DNA of 5,773 bases from Elusimicrobia bacterium RIFCSPLOWO2_01_FULL_64_13 (GCA_001800095.1 MGUT01000015.1:28902-34674); one strand, 5' to 3'. Positions 1 through 5,112 are shown, counted from the stretch's first letter. Program-made: numbers and translations. The notes: generated by a model from the sequence alone, not told the origin.

Positions 1-1
1 G

Positions 2-325
2 TTCGGCTGGGGGTCGCTCGCGGCGCTCGGGCTGACCGGCCTGTACAAGCTCGGACAGATCTGGGACGCGGTCGATTTCTTCGACTCTTTTTTCGGCCGG
101 ACCCTCCTCCTCAAGCTCGCGCTCATCGGGATTATCCTGATCTTGAGCGTCTTGCACGATTTCGTCTGGGGTCCGGCCCTGTCCCGGCGGATGGCGGGAC
201 AGGAGGGGGGCGGGCCGCCCGACCCCAAAGCGCACCGGAGACTGGCCTTCTGGGCGCGGCTGAACCTGATCCTGGCCATCGCGGTCGTGTTCGCCAGCGC
301 CGTGATGCTGCGGAGCCCTTACTGA
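2..325 (+). CDS. CopD-like integral membrane protein, 3' part of gene (5' end outside window)
   Basis: The frame is open from the window edge to a TGA at 323-325, giving the last 107 residues of a longer protein. The visible part has a hydrophobic stretch near residues 5-20, a clear membrane segment at about 34-51, and another at about 88-104. A short hydrophilic loop rich in Gly, Pro and Arg lies between the last two. The signature LHDFVWGP (residues 51-58), directly after the second segment, resembles the His-Asp motif of CopD-like membrane proteins, a family linked to copper or heme-associated membrane functions. That assignment is from recalled family pattern only. The stop codon lies one base before the ahbD start, so the two genes are almost certainly co-transcribed and possibly translationally coupled. 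The start codon and N-terminal half are not visible. An internal TTG at 143 is not a credible start, because it sits inside a membrane segment. Confidence 0.6.
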   Translation, partial: FGWGSLAALGLTGLYKLGQIWDAVDFFDSFFGRTLLLKLALIGIILILSVLHDFVWGPALSRRMAGQEGGGPPDPKAHRRLAFWARLNLILAIAVVFASAVMLRSPY

Positions 326-326
326 C

Positions 327-1418
327 ATGACGGCCGTTCCGGTCTTAAGAAGGGTCTATTGGGAGACCACCGCGGGATGCAATCTGGAATGCATCCATTG
401 CCGCAGGATCGACGTTTCCCATCGGGTCTCCGCGGATGAGATCACGACGGCGGAGTCCCGCGCCCTTATCGATGATCTCGCCGCGATGGGCAAGCCGGTC
501 CTCATCCTCTCGGGCGGGGAGCCCCTCTTCCGAAGAGATATTTTCGACATCGCTTCCTACGCCCATGGCCTGGGCCTGCCCGTGGCCCTCTCCACCAACG
601 GCACGCTGGTGACCGCGGCTATCGCCGAAAAGATCCGGGACTCCGGCGTGTATTACGCCTCCATTTCCCTGGACGGCGCCCACCCCAAGACCCACGATTC
701 GTTCCGGGGCCCCGGCAATTTCGAGCGGGCCATCCAGGGTTTGAAGCATATGAGGAAGATGGGCGTCAAGGTCCAGATCAATTTCACCGTCACCAGGCAG
801 AACGTGGGGGAGATGCGCGAGGTTTACGAACTGGCCAGGAGTCTCGACGCGCACGCCCTGTATCTATTCCTCCTGGTGCCGGTGGGATGCGGGATCCAGA
901 TCGCCGACGCCCAGATGCTCGGTTCCGCCGAGGTGGAGGAATGGCTCAAGTGGGTGGCGGACCTGGAAGCGGCGCGTTCCAAGCCGGAGGTCCGGGCCAT
1001 CTGCGCCCCTCAATTCTACCGGGTCAAATCCCAGCTGGAAGCGGGTCGCGACGGCGGGCCTAGGACCGAACCGGAAAAGAGGCTGGGCTGCCTGGCCGCC
1101 ATCAATATCTGTTTCATCTCCCACAAGGGGGACGTTTTTCCGTGCGGCTACCTCCCGGTTTCGGCCGGGAACGTCCGGCAGACGCCTTTGTCCAAGATCT
1201 GGGAGAATTCAGCCCTATTCCACAAGCTGCGGAACGAGGAATTTCTGGAAGGGAAATGCAGTCTCTGCGACTATAAGACCCTCTGCGGGGGATGCCGGGC
1301 CAGGGCTTTCTATCAGTTCGGGTCCGAATTCGCCGAAGAGCCCTTCTGCGACTACGAGCCGGCGGGGAAGCCCTCGCCATCCGCCAAGACCGTCAGCAAG
1401 AAAATTGAAAGTAGATAG
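327..1418 (+). CDS. ahbD: Heme b synthase, radical SAM/SPASM protein (AhbD type)
   Basis: This 363-residue protein starts TAVPVLRRVYWETTAGCNLEC. The radical-SAM cluster motif CxxxCxxC is at Cys18, Cys22 and Cys25, and a GGEPL motif that binds the SAM amino group is at 63-67. The C-terminal part carries a SPASM-type set of cysteines (255, 273, 311, 314, 320, 323, 341) for an auxiliary Fe-S cluster. They include the runs CFISHKGDVFPCGYL and CGGCRARA that I associate with AhbD and NirJ. AhbD oxidatively decarboxylates two propionates of Fe-coproporphyrin III to vinyls, the last step of siroheme-dependent heme synthesis. NirJ-like proteins (heme d1 synthesis) are the nearest alternative, but the C-terminal pattern fits AhbD better. 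The ATG at 327 is chosen because it follows the upstream stop by one base and keeps the usual short lead before the CxxxCxxC. A weak CGGAG at 311-315 could serve as ribosome-binding site. No other ahb genes are visible. Confidence 0.82.
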   Translation: MTAVPVLRRVYWETTAGCNLECIHCRRIDVSHRVSADEITTAESRALIDDLAAMGKPVLILSGGEPLFRRDIFDIASYAHGLGLPVALSTNGTLVTAAIAEKIRDSGVYYASISLDGAHPKTHDSFRGPGNFERAIQGLKHMRKMGVKVQINFTVTRQNVGEMREVYELARSLDAHALYLFLLVPVGCGIQIADAQMLGSAEVEEWLKWVADLEAARSKPEVRAICAPQFYRVKSQLEAGRDGGPRTEPEKRLGCLAAINICFISHKGDVFPCGYLPVSAGNVRQTPLSKIWENSALFHKLRNEEFLEGKCSLCDYKTLCGGCRARAFYQFGSEFAEEPFCDYEPAGKPSPSAKTVSKKIESR

Positions 1419-1426
1419 TTGACCTC

Positions 1427-1457
1427 TTTTCCAGTTCCGCAGAGCGGAACTGGAAAA
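1427..1457. repeat. Perfect 14-bp inverted repeat between ahbD and tRNA-Pro
   Basis: Arms 1427-1440 and 1444-1457 are exact reverse complements (TTTTCCAGTTCCGC and its complement) around a three-base AGA loop. The element begins 9 bases after the ahbD stop and ends one base short of the tRNA 3' end. It therefore sits exactly between two convergent transcripts. Its position suggests a bidirectional terminator, or a stop and processing structure for the tRNA. Neither strand has a clean U-run immediately after the stem, although the stem itself ends in A/T tracts, so a canonical intrinsic terminator is not certain. Confidence 0.6.
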
Positions 1458-1458
1458 T

Positions 1459-1529
1459 TCGGGATGCCGAGATTCGAACTCGGACTACATGCTCCCAAAG
1501 CACGCGTGCTACCATTACACCACATCCCG
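1459..1529 (-). tRNA. tRNA-Pro (UGG anticodon)
   Basis: Reading the minus strand, a full cloverleaf folds in 71 nt. The 7-bp acceptor stem is CGGGATG with CATCCCG. The 4-bp D stem is GTGT/GCAC with one wobble. The anticodon stem is CGTGC/GCATG with loop TTTGGGA, giving anticodon TGG. The variable loop has four bases. The T stem is CCGAG/CTCGG with the conserved loop TTCGAAT. The C1-G72 pair, discriminator A73 (base 1459) and G35-G36 agree with bacterial proline tRNA identity. CCA is not encoded; the genomic bases after the discriminator are ATT on the minus strand. The gene lies about 105 bases after rplL on the same strand, so it may be read through from the rplJL promoter or start from its own promoter. 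Confidence 0.93.
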
Positions 1530-1535
1530 CAAAGC

Positions 1536-1574
1536 AATGACTGCAAAACCCGTCATCGGGGCTTTGCAGTCATT
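1536..1574 (-). other. Strong hairpin upstream of tRNA-Pro
   Basis: A 12-bp perfect stem (1536-1547 with 1563-1574, arm AATGACTGCAAA) encloses an inner 4-bp stem, CCCG/CGGG, at 1549-1552 and 1557-1560. It begins 6 bases upstream of the tRNA 5' end. On the minus strand a TATAAT hexamer (1572-1577) overlaps its start and could be a tRNA promoter -10, but no convincing -35 lies 16-18 bases before it. Terminator, processing site or promoter-proximal structure are all possible. There is no U-run after the stem on the minus strand. Confidence 0.45.
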
Positions 1575-1593
1575 ATAGAACATTTCCGATTCC

Positions 1594-1634
1594 GGAAGGC
1601 GGGGCCTTCCCGGACCGGCGGGCGGGATCCCGCC
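1594..1634 (-). other. Paired GC-rich hairpins just after rplL
   Basis: Directly downstream of the rplL stop on the minus strand is a perfect 14-base palindrome, GGCGGGATCCCGCC (1621-1634). It is followed by a 7-bp hairpin GGAAGGC-CCC-GCCTTCC (1594-1610). Such structures at the 3' end of an mRNA usually slow exonucleases or help termination. No T-rich tract follows on the minus strand, so readthrough into tRNA-Pro is plausible. Confidence 0.4.
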
Positions 1635-2023
1635 TACTTGATCTCTACGGTCGCTCCAACGTCGGAGAGCTTCTTCTTGAGCTCCTCCGCCTGGGCTTTG
1701 GGAACGCCTTCCTTGACGTTCTTGGGCGCGCCCTCCACGAGATCCTTGGCTTCCTTCAGCCCCAGTCCGGTGATCTCGCGCACGGCCTTGATGACCCCGA
1801 TCTTCTTGTCCGCCGGGGCGGCGCTGGCCAGAACGACGGTGAAATCCGTCTTCTCCTCGCCTCCGGAGGCGGCTCCTCCGGCGGGGGCCGCTCCGGCCGC
1901 CGCGGGGGCCGCGGCGACCGCCGCGCTCACGCCGAACTTCTCTTCGATGGCTTTCACCAGCTCCGAGAGCTCGATGACCGACATCTTGGATATCGCGTCA
2001 ATCATTTCATCTTTGTTGGGCAT
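1634..2023 (-). CDS. rplL: 50S ribosomal protein L7/L12
   Basis: The gene encodes 129 residues, the normal length for bacterial L7/L12. This is the stalk protein that binds L10 as dimers and recruits the translational GTPases. The N-terminal dimerisation and L10-binding helices cover about residues 1-30. An Ala/Gly/Pro-rich hinge follows (about 31-55), then the globular factor-binding domain (about 58-129) with the conserved stretch IKAVREITGLGLKEAKDLVE at 78-97. The ATG at 2023 is preceded by a strong Shine-Dalgarno AAGGAGGA (2032-2039) with 8 bases of spacing. The rplJ stop is 31 bases upstream, so the two form a standard rplJL pair. The usual downstream partner rpoB is absent; a tRNA gene and convergent ahbD follow instead. 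Confidence 0.97.
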   Translation of the reverse strand: MPNKDEMIDAISKMSVIELSELVKAIEEKFGVSAAVAAAPAAAGAAPAGGAASGGEEKTDFTVVLASAAPADKKIGVIKAVREITGLGLKEAKDLVEGAPKNVKEGVPKAQAEELKKKLSDVGATVEIK

Positions 2024-2054
2024 GGTTTGATTCCTCCTTGGTCTCTATTGAAAT

Positions 2055-2585
2055 TCAGGCGGGTTTCGCGGCGCCTTTCTGGATTTCCAGGGCCTTGAGA
2101 AGCATGGCCAGCTTCCGGACCGGAGCCGCGAGCACGCTCGCCACGCGCTGGATGGGAGCGTTCAGGGTGCCCGCGAGTATGCCGAGCAGCGCCTCTCGGG
2201 ACGGCAGGGAAGCCAGGACCCCGATCTCTTTTTCGGTCAGGAGCTTGCCGGCGAGGCATCCCGCGACGATCTTCAGTTTTTCGTTCTTCTTGGCGAATTC
2301 AACGAGGATCTTGGAAAGGGCCGACGGGTCTCCCTTTTGGAACGCCACGGCGGTCGGGCCGGTGAAGTATTTGACGAAAGCTTCCAGGCCGATATTTTTC
2401 AGGGCGATGCGCGTCAGGGTGTTCTTGACGATGCCGTAGCGGCAATTGACGGCCGAGAGCTTCTCCCGCAGTTCGTTCAGGTCCGTGGTCGGGAGGCCTT
2501 GATAGGACGTCACGATCAGGTTGGGGTTGTTCTTCAGCTTTTCCTCAAGGGCCCGGACGGTATCGACGTTCTTTTGGTTCGGCAT
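2055..2585 (-). CDS. rplJ: 50S ribosomal protein L10
   Basis: This 176-residue protein is the base of the ribosomal stalk. It binds 23S rRNA with L11 and carries L7/L12 dimers on its C-terminal helix. Family hallmarks seen are YGIVKNTLTRIA at 50-61, FTGPTAVAF at 74-82, LASLPSREALLG at 124-135, and a long C-terminal amphipathic helix (about 145-170) for L7/L12 docking, ending in a short Ala/Lys/Pro tail. Length matches bacterial L10. The ATG at 2585 has a purine-rich ribosome-binding region (GAGGAGAGAGG) a few bases upstream. A leader of about 130 nt between a clear promoter and this start carries an L10-binding-type RNA fold and a terminator-like hairpin, so autogenous control by L10 or the L10-L12 complex is likely. 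rplA, the normal upstream neighbour, is replaced by an unrelated outer-membrane gene. Confidence 0.96.
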   Translation of the reverse strand: MPNQKNVDTVRALEEKLKNNPNLIVTSYQGLPTTDLNELREKLSAVNCRYGIVKNTLTRIALKNIGLEAFVKYFTGPTAVAFQKGDPSALSKILVEFAKKNEKLKIVAGCLAGKLLTEKEIGVLASLPSREALLGILAGTLNAPIQRVASVLAAPVRKLAMLLKALEIQKGAAKPA

Positions 2586-2604
2586 TTTTCCTCTCTCCTC
2601 GCAT

Positions 2605-2638
2605 AAAAAATGGCGCCCTCTAATGACAAAAGGGCGCC
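2605..2638 (-). terminator. Intrinsic terminator/attenuator in the rplJ leader
   Basis: On the minus strand an 8-bp stem, GGCGCCCT with AGGGCGCC (2631-2638 and 2612-2619), encloses an 11-nt loop. It is followed after one A by six Ts (2605-2610). It lies between the L10 leader fold and the rplJ ribosome-binding site, downstream of the promoter, so it must act inside the rplJL transcript. The simplest role is transcription attenuation, as known for the rplJL leader of Bacillus subtilis. I found no obvious antiterminator arm; L10 binding to the upstream fold would be the control. Confidence 0.75.
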
Positions 2639-2640
2639 TT

Positions 2641-2712
2641 CTTCCTCTTGCCTCGGTAGGTTCCGTTGCCGGAATTATCCGCGAGCGCGGGCCTACTGTC
2701 TTAGACGGTCTT
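2641..2712 (-). promoter_or_regulatory. Ribosomal protein L10 leader (autoregulatory RNA)
   Basis: The minus-strand leader of rplJ contains the arrangement typical of L10 leaders. An outer stem pairs GTAGGC (2691-2696) with CCTACC (2655-2660). Inside it are a small hairpin CCGC-GCTC-GCGG (2679-2690) and a TTCCG-GCAA-CGGAA hairpin with a GCAA tetraloop (2661-2674), followed by CCTACCGAGGC. The AAGACCGTCT segment at the 5' side (2703-2712) also resembles the family. The known role is binding of L10, or L10 with L7/L12, to repress rplJL. Boundaries are approximate. Confidence 0.78.
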
Positions 2713-2724
2713 TATGACAAGGAT

Positions 2725-2753
2725 AGGATACTAGATTAGAAGCCGAATGTCAA
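2725..2753 (-). promoter_or_regulatory. Sigma70-type promoter of rplJL
   Basis: On the minus strand a perfect -35 TTGACA (2748-2753) is followed by 17 bases and then TATCCT (2725-2730), a 4/6 match to TATAAT. A start near 2717 would place the L10 leader at the very 5' end of the transcript. The -35 and most of the spacer lie within the last codons and stop codon of the upstream outer-membrane gene. This shows that rplJL has its own promoter and need not depend on read-through. Confidence 0.72.
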
Positions 2754-3560
2754 TCCGACCGACGCGGAGGTCTCGTTGAGGACGCTTCCCTCCACGACGA
2801 TGCCTTCGTAGGGGAAAGGTTTGAATTTGAATCCGAAAAAGGGAGACACTCCCACGCGGGTCCCGCTGAAATTCGCCCCCGTGGAGAGTTCGTCGAACTC
2901 GGCCCGCGTGCGGCTGACCTTGACTCCCAGATAGGGGTCGATGGAGGCCTTGACGGAACCGATATCGAAAATGAACTTCTTACTGGCCATCAGGGCGCCC
3001 TGGATCTCGAAAAGGGTCAGGCGGTTGGAACTGTCCGATATGACTTTGCCGTCTCCCGAGACGAATTTGGTGAGCTGGTAGCGTGAATGCGTGGCGCTGA
3101 ATTCCAGGGACAGGGCGGGAGTGACCATCGTGTAGGGGACGAGAGTATACTTGATCCCGCCCCCGACCACGTAGCCGGGATTGTCGGTGGCATAGCTGTT
3201 GGAGTAGGATCCGGACGGGATCTTCAAGTCGTAAGTGCTGACCCCGCCCAGGACATAGTACTGGAGGCCTGACTCAAAGGGCTGGAATGTCAGCTTTCCC
3301 ATGACCCCGTTCCCGCTTCCCTGGGATTCGAGTTCCGTGTTCGACGTGGCGGTTATCGTGGAATTTCCTACCCGGAGGGGAGACCTGGCTCCCACGTTGA
3401 TCTCCAGCTCCTGGTCCGCCATGTGACGATAATAGACCTCGCCGTGCAGCCTTTTGGAGCCGAGTTGGGTGGCGGGGGACATGATCTCCGTCGCCTGGAG
3501 GGGCGATAAGCAGATGCCAATAAAAACAATCTGATAAATTAACGCGTTTCTTACTCTCAT
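2736..3560 (-). CDS. Exported outer-membrane beta-barrel protein, function unknown
   Basis: The gene encodes 274 residues. A signal peptide is clear: positive start MRVRN, hydrophobic core at about 6-18, and likely cleavage after PLQA (residue 23). The mature part shows repeated short segments of alternating polar and hydrophobic residues, such as LQYYVLGGVSTYDL, YVVGGGIKYTLV and ASIDPYLGVKVSRTRAEF. It ends SVGLTFGF, with the C-terminal Phe typical of BAM-assembled barrels. Size suggests an 8- to 10-stranded barrel. I cannot name a family or substrate. The ATG at 3560 is chosen over a longer open frame reaching 4136 because it follows a GGGGGG ribosome-binding site (3567-3572) with 6-base spacing and begins a signal peptide. 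The longer frame would also run through the promoter, riboswitch and terminator upstream. A c-di-GMP-type riboswitch leader suggests a surface function linked to lifestyle switching. Confidence 0.85.
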   Translation of the reverse strand: MRVRNALIYQIVFIGICLSPLQATEIMSPATQLGSKRLHGEVYYRHMADQELEINVGARSPLRVGNSTITATSNTELESQGSGNGVMGKLTFQPFESGLQYYVLGGVSTYDLKIPSGSYSNSYATDNPGYVVGGGIKYTLVPYTMVTPALSLEFSATHSRYQLTKFVSGDGKVISDSSNRLTLFEIQGALMASKKFIFDIGSVKASIDPYLGVKVSRTRAEFDELSTGANFSGTRVGVSPFFGFKFKPFPYEGIVVEGSVLNETSASVGLTFGF

Positions 3561-3588
3561 ATCGTACCCCCCATTCCATCCGGAAGAC

Positions 3589-3623
3589 AAAAAAAACCCA
3601 ACAAATCCTACGGGACTCGTTGG
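3589..3623 (-). terminator. Intrinsic terminator in the leader of the beta-barrel gene
   Basis: On the minus strand an 11-bp stem pairs CCAACGAGTCC (3613-3623) with GGATTTGTTGG (3598-3608), including two G-U pairs, around a CGTA tetraloop. It is followed by one G and eight Ts (3589-3596). It ends about 28 bases before the start codon, so it would stop transcription before the gene. Its 5' arm and loop (AGTCCCGT, 3610-3617) are perfectly complementary to ACGGGACT (3690-3697) in the upstream aptamer, giving a ready antiterminator. Confidence 0.88.
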
Positions 3624-3642
3624 TTCAGACGTGAATCTGAAC
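3623..3642 (-). other. Linker hairpin between aptamer and terminator
   Basis: GTTCAGA (3636-3642) pairs with TCTGAAC (3623-3629) around a 6-base loop. The stem abuts the terminator stem and shares base 3623, so the two could stack. It may space the aptamer from the expression platform; no function is otherwise evident. Confidence 0.55.
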
Positions 3643-3645
3643 TTA

Positions 3646-3777
3646 CTTCGGCAGCCCAGCCGACGTGTCCGCCATTTGTAGGCGGAGGTAGTCCCGTGTC
3701 CCGGCCATCGCCGGAACCCTCGAGGCAGGCTCGAGAGGCTTTGCGGCCCCCGGTTTTCCGGGGTGTGCCATTGTCGC
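3646..3777 (-). promoter_or_regulatory. GEMM-like (cyclic-di-GMP-I type) riboswitch
   Basis: The minus-strand leader shows the landmarks of GEMM-I RNA in order. First is GCGACAATGGCACACC. A first hairpin CCCCGG-AAAA-CCGGGG follows, with the tetraloop position filled by AAAA. Next is the hallmark CCGCAAAGCC (3737-3746). Further on comes CACGGGACTACC (3687-3698) leading into a hairpin TCCGCC-TACAAAT-GGCGGA (3668-3686), and finally GGCTGGGCTGCCGAAG. CACGG can pair with CTGGG as the base of the second domain. Deviations are ACA/GCC where the consensus has AAA/GAC in the first internal loop, and about 38 extra bases after GCAAAGCC. From a recalled alignment to the Vc2 aptamer, the ligand-contacting G, A and C positions are retained, favouring c-di-GMP over cGAMP, but ligand choice is not secure. 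A downstream terminator with a complementary aptamer segment supports a genuine switch. If the ligand stabilises the aptamer, the terminator is freed and expression is lowered. Confidence 0.72.
3699..3736 (-). other. Two-hairpin insertion inside the riboswitch aptamer
   Basis: Between GCAAAGCC and CACGGG, which are adjacent in ordinary GEMM-I RNAs, lie 38 extra bases. They fold as two neat hairpins on the minus strand: CTCGAG-CCTGC-CTCGAG (3719-3735) and TTCCGGC-GATG-GCCGGGA (3699-3716). Deleting them in thought restores a nearly consensus aptamer. They could be an added structural arm or a remnant of a second motif. Confidence 0.5.
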
Positions 3778-3798
3778 GTAAGCGTTATCCGTCCCCTA

Positions 3799-3827
3799 AA
3801 TATAACCCCGGACCCGGTTTTTGTCAA
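3799..3827 (-). promoter_or_regulatory. Promoter of the riboswitch/beta-barrel gene
   Basis: The minus strand has a perfect TTGACA (3822-3827), a 17-base spacer and TATATT (3799-3804, 5/6 match). Transcription would begin near 3792, about 15 bases before the aptamer, giving a leader of about 230 nt. This placement independently supports the leader being an RNA regulator. Confidence 0.8.
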
Positions 3828-3836
3828 GATAGATAC

Positions 3837-3865
3837 TTGAAAAATAGGGGTTTGCCTGGTATCAC
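3837..3865 (+). promoter_or_regulatory. Possible promoter of the divergent lipoprotein gene
   Basis: TTGAAA (3837-3842, 5/6) is followed by 17 bases and TATCAC (3860-3865, 4/6). A start near 3872 would leave a leader of only about 14 bases before the ATG at 3886, consistent with the weak ribosome-binding site there. It is back to back with the minus-strand promoter, with 9 bases between the two -35 elements. Confidence 0.42.
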
Positions 3866-3885
3866 AATAGCTGGAAAACCAATCT

Positions 3886-5112
3886 ATGAGCGGAATCCGC
3901 GAACTATGCGGCCGGCTGGTCTGGATGGCCCTATCCTTCTCCGTCTTTTTTTCGGGCTGCGGGTTCCAGACCATGGCCGTTGTGAGGAAAGAGAATTGGA
4001 AGGGAATGCCGGAAATCGGTCCCGTCCCCGATCTGCATCTTGTCCTCATTTGGAAGGAAGACGCCAAGGCGACCGCGTTCCGAATGGGGGACCCGGCAAG
4101 GCTGGCCGAACTCCTGACCCGGGAATGCGCCGGCAAAGGATGGGGGAATATCAGGTCCTACCAGATCGTTGAGGATTCCGCGGACATCGAGCCCTGGGTC
4201 CCGTATTGGAGGCCCGAGGTCCCGGTCCTGTGGGTGGACGCCGGATTCGAAGTGAAGGCGGCCACGGACGGATGGACGGCCGCGCTCAACGCCAAGGCCC
4301 GCTTCCAGCCGCTTCTTTTCGAAACATCCCTCGAAGGCAGGCCCGTTGCGGCGCGGGTTTCGCGCTCTTCAGGCGCCGCCGAACTCCGGAGCGAGGAGGA
4401 CCTTTTCGAACGATTCGCCTATGATTTTTTCTCCAAGTTCCCGCGCTTTGAAAAGATGGGATCGCTGCTCCGCTACCGGGTCGGAAAGTCCGCCATAATG
4501 AAACAGGCTCACTCGCTCGCTCGGAACGGGGATTGGGACAACGCCAAGAAGCTTTGGAAGCAGGGGGCCTGTTGCGGCAATGTCCCTGACGCGGACCTGT
4601 ATGAGAATTTGAGCGTTGCCAGCGAAATGCTGGAGGAATGGAACCAGGCCCTCGGTTATCATGAGTCGGCCGTTTCGCAAAGAACGGGGGTTTTGGGGCG
4701 GCTCCTGACGGAAGAAATGGACCGGGAGCGGGGAATCATGCTGTCGGGGATGGTGGCTCTCTCCCGGCAATACGCGCCTTTCAAACATTCCTTAAATCCC
4801 AAGGCGAAGTTCGCCGTGCTTGGGTTCGAGAACGGGACCCGCGATCCCGAAGGGGATGACCGTCTGCGGGGAGCCGTCCTGCGGGCGGCGGAGAAGCACG
4901 CGGTGCCTTTGGCCTCTCCTCCGGCGGAGTTTCTCGTCACGGGGCGGTTGGAAGCGTCCGGGGGGGCGGTCCAGGCCAACTTAAGAGTGACCCACGCGGA
5001 AAGCCAGAGAACGGTTTTTGAGAAATCCTACCCTGCCGCGGGCGAAGGCGGTTTAGATGCCGCCGCGGAACGCTTCATCAGGTCCTGGCCCCATTTTATC
5101 ATCCCAAAATGA
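3886..5112 (+). CDS. Lipoprotein with TPR-like region, function unknown
   Basis: The gene encodes 408 residues. The N-terminus is a lipoprotein signal: basic start, hydrophobic core at about 11-22, and lipobox FSGC with the lipidated cysteine at residue 25. Phe at -3 is slightly atypical. Glycine follows the cysteine, so there is no Asp-type inner-membrane retention signal, and outer-membrane sorting is likely. About residues 200-265 contain a helical repeat pattern (AHSLARNGDWDNAKKLWKQG, then a Tyr/Leu/Ala-rich second helix pair) resembling TPR units. The last 110 residues (AKFAVLGFENGT, then FLVTGRLEASGGAVQANLRV) recall the alpha/beta fold of periplasmic accessory lipoproteins such as the CsgG or LpoB type, but this is a resemblance only. 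A GGAA 9 bases upstream (3873-3876) is a weak ribosome-binding site. The gene diverges from the riboswitch-controlled barrel gene and could be a functional partner. The 3' end overlaps the rRNA operon terminator. I do not recognise a named family. Confidence 0.82.
   Translation: MSGIRELCGRLVWMALSFSVFFSGCGFQTMAVVRKENWKGMPEIGPVPDLHLVLIWKEDAKATAFRMGDPARLAELLTRECAGKGWGNIRSYQIVEDSADIEPWVPYWRPEVPVLWVDAGFEVKAATDGWTAALNAKARFQPLLFETSLEGRPVAARVSRSSGAAELRSEEDLFERFAYDFFSKFPRFEKMGSLLRYRVGKSAIMKQAHSLARNGDWDNAKKLWKQGACCGNVPDADLYENLSVASEMLEEWNQALGYHESAVSQRTGVLGRLLTEEMDRERGIMLSGMVALSRQYAPFKHSLNPKAKFAVLGFENGTRDPEGDDRLRGAVLRAAEKHAVPLASPPAEFLVTGRLEASGGAVQANLRVTHAESQRTVFEKSYPAAGEGGLDAAAERFIRSWPHFIIPK

Noticed and set aside
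1427..1457. Classical rho-independent terminator for ahbD
   Set aside because: The stem is strong but only TTC follows it on the plus strand, so it is listed as an inverted repeat rather than a firm terminator.
1419..2030. A 203-residue plus-strand open frame
   Set aside because: It runs antisense through tRNA-Pro and rplL, and its sequence is a shadow of those genes.
3699..3770. Fluoride (crcB) or cobalamin riboswitch in the barrel gene leader
   Set aside because: GGCGATGG recalls the fluoride motif, but the downstream conserved CTGATAGCTCCT-like block is missing. No B12-box is present either. The GCAAAGCC and GCTGCCGAAG landmarks fit GEMM better.
2736..4136. A 466-residue open frame extending the beta-barrel gene upstream on the minus strand
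   Set aside because: The extra N-terminal part crosses the terminator, riboswitch and promoter and lacks protein-like composition. The start at 3560 has a ribosome-binding site and signal peptide.
3696..4172. A 158-residue plus-strand open frame before the lipoprotein
   Set aside because: It overlaps the riboswitch region antisense and the lipoprotein gene in another frame. Its Arg/Pro-rich sequence shows no protein signature.
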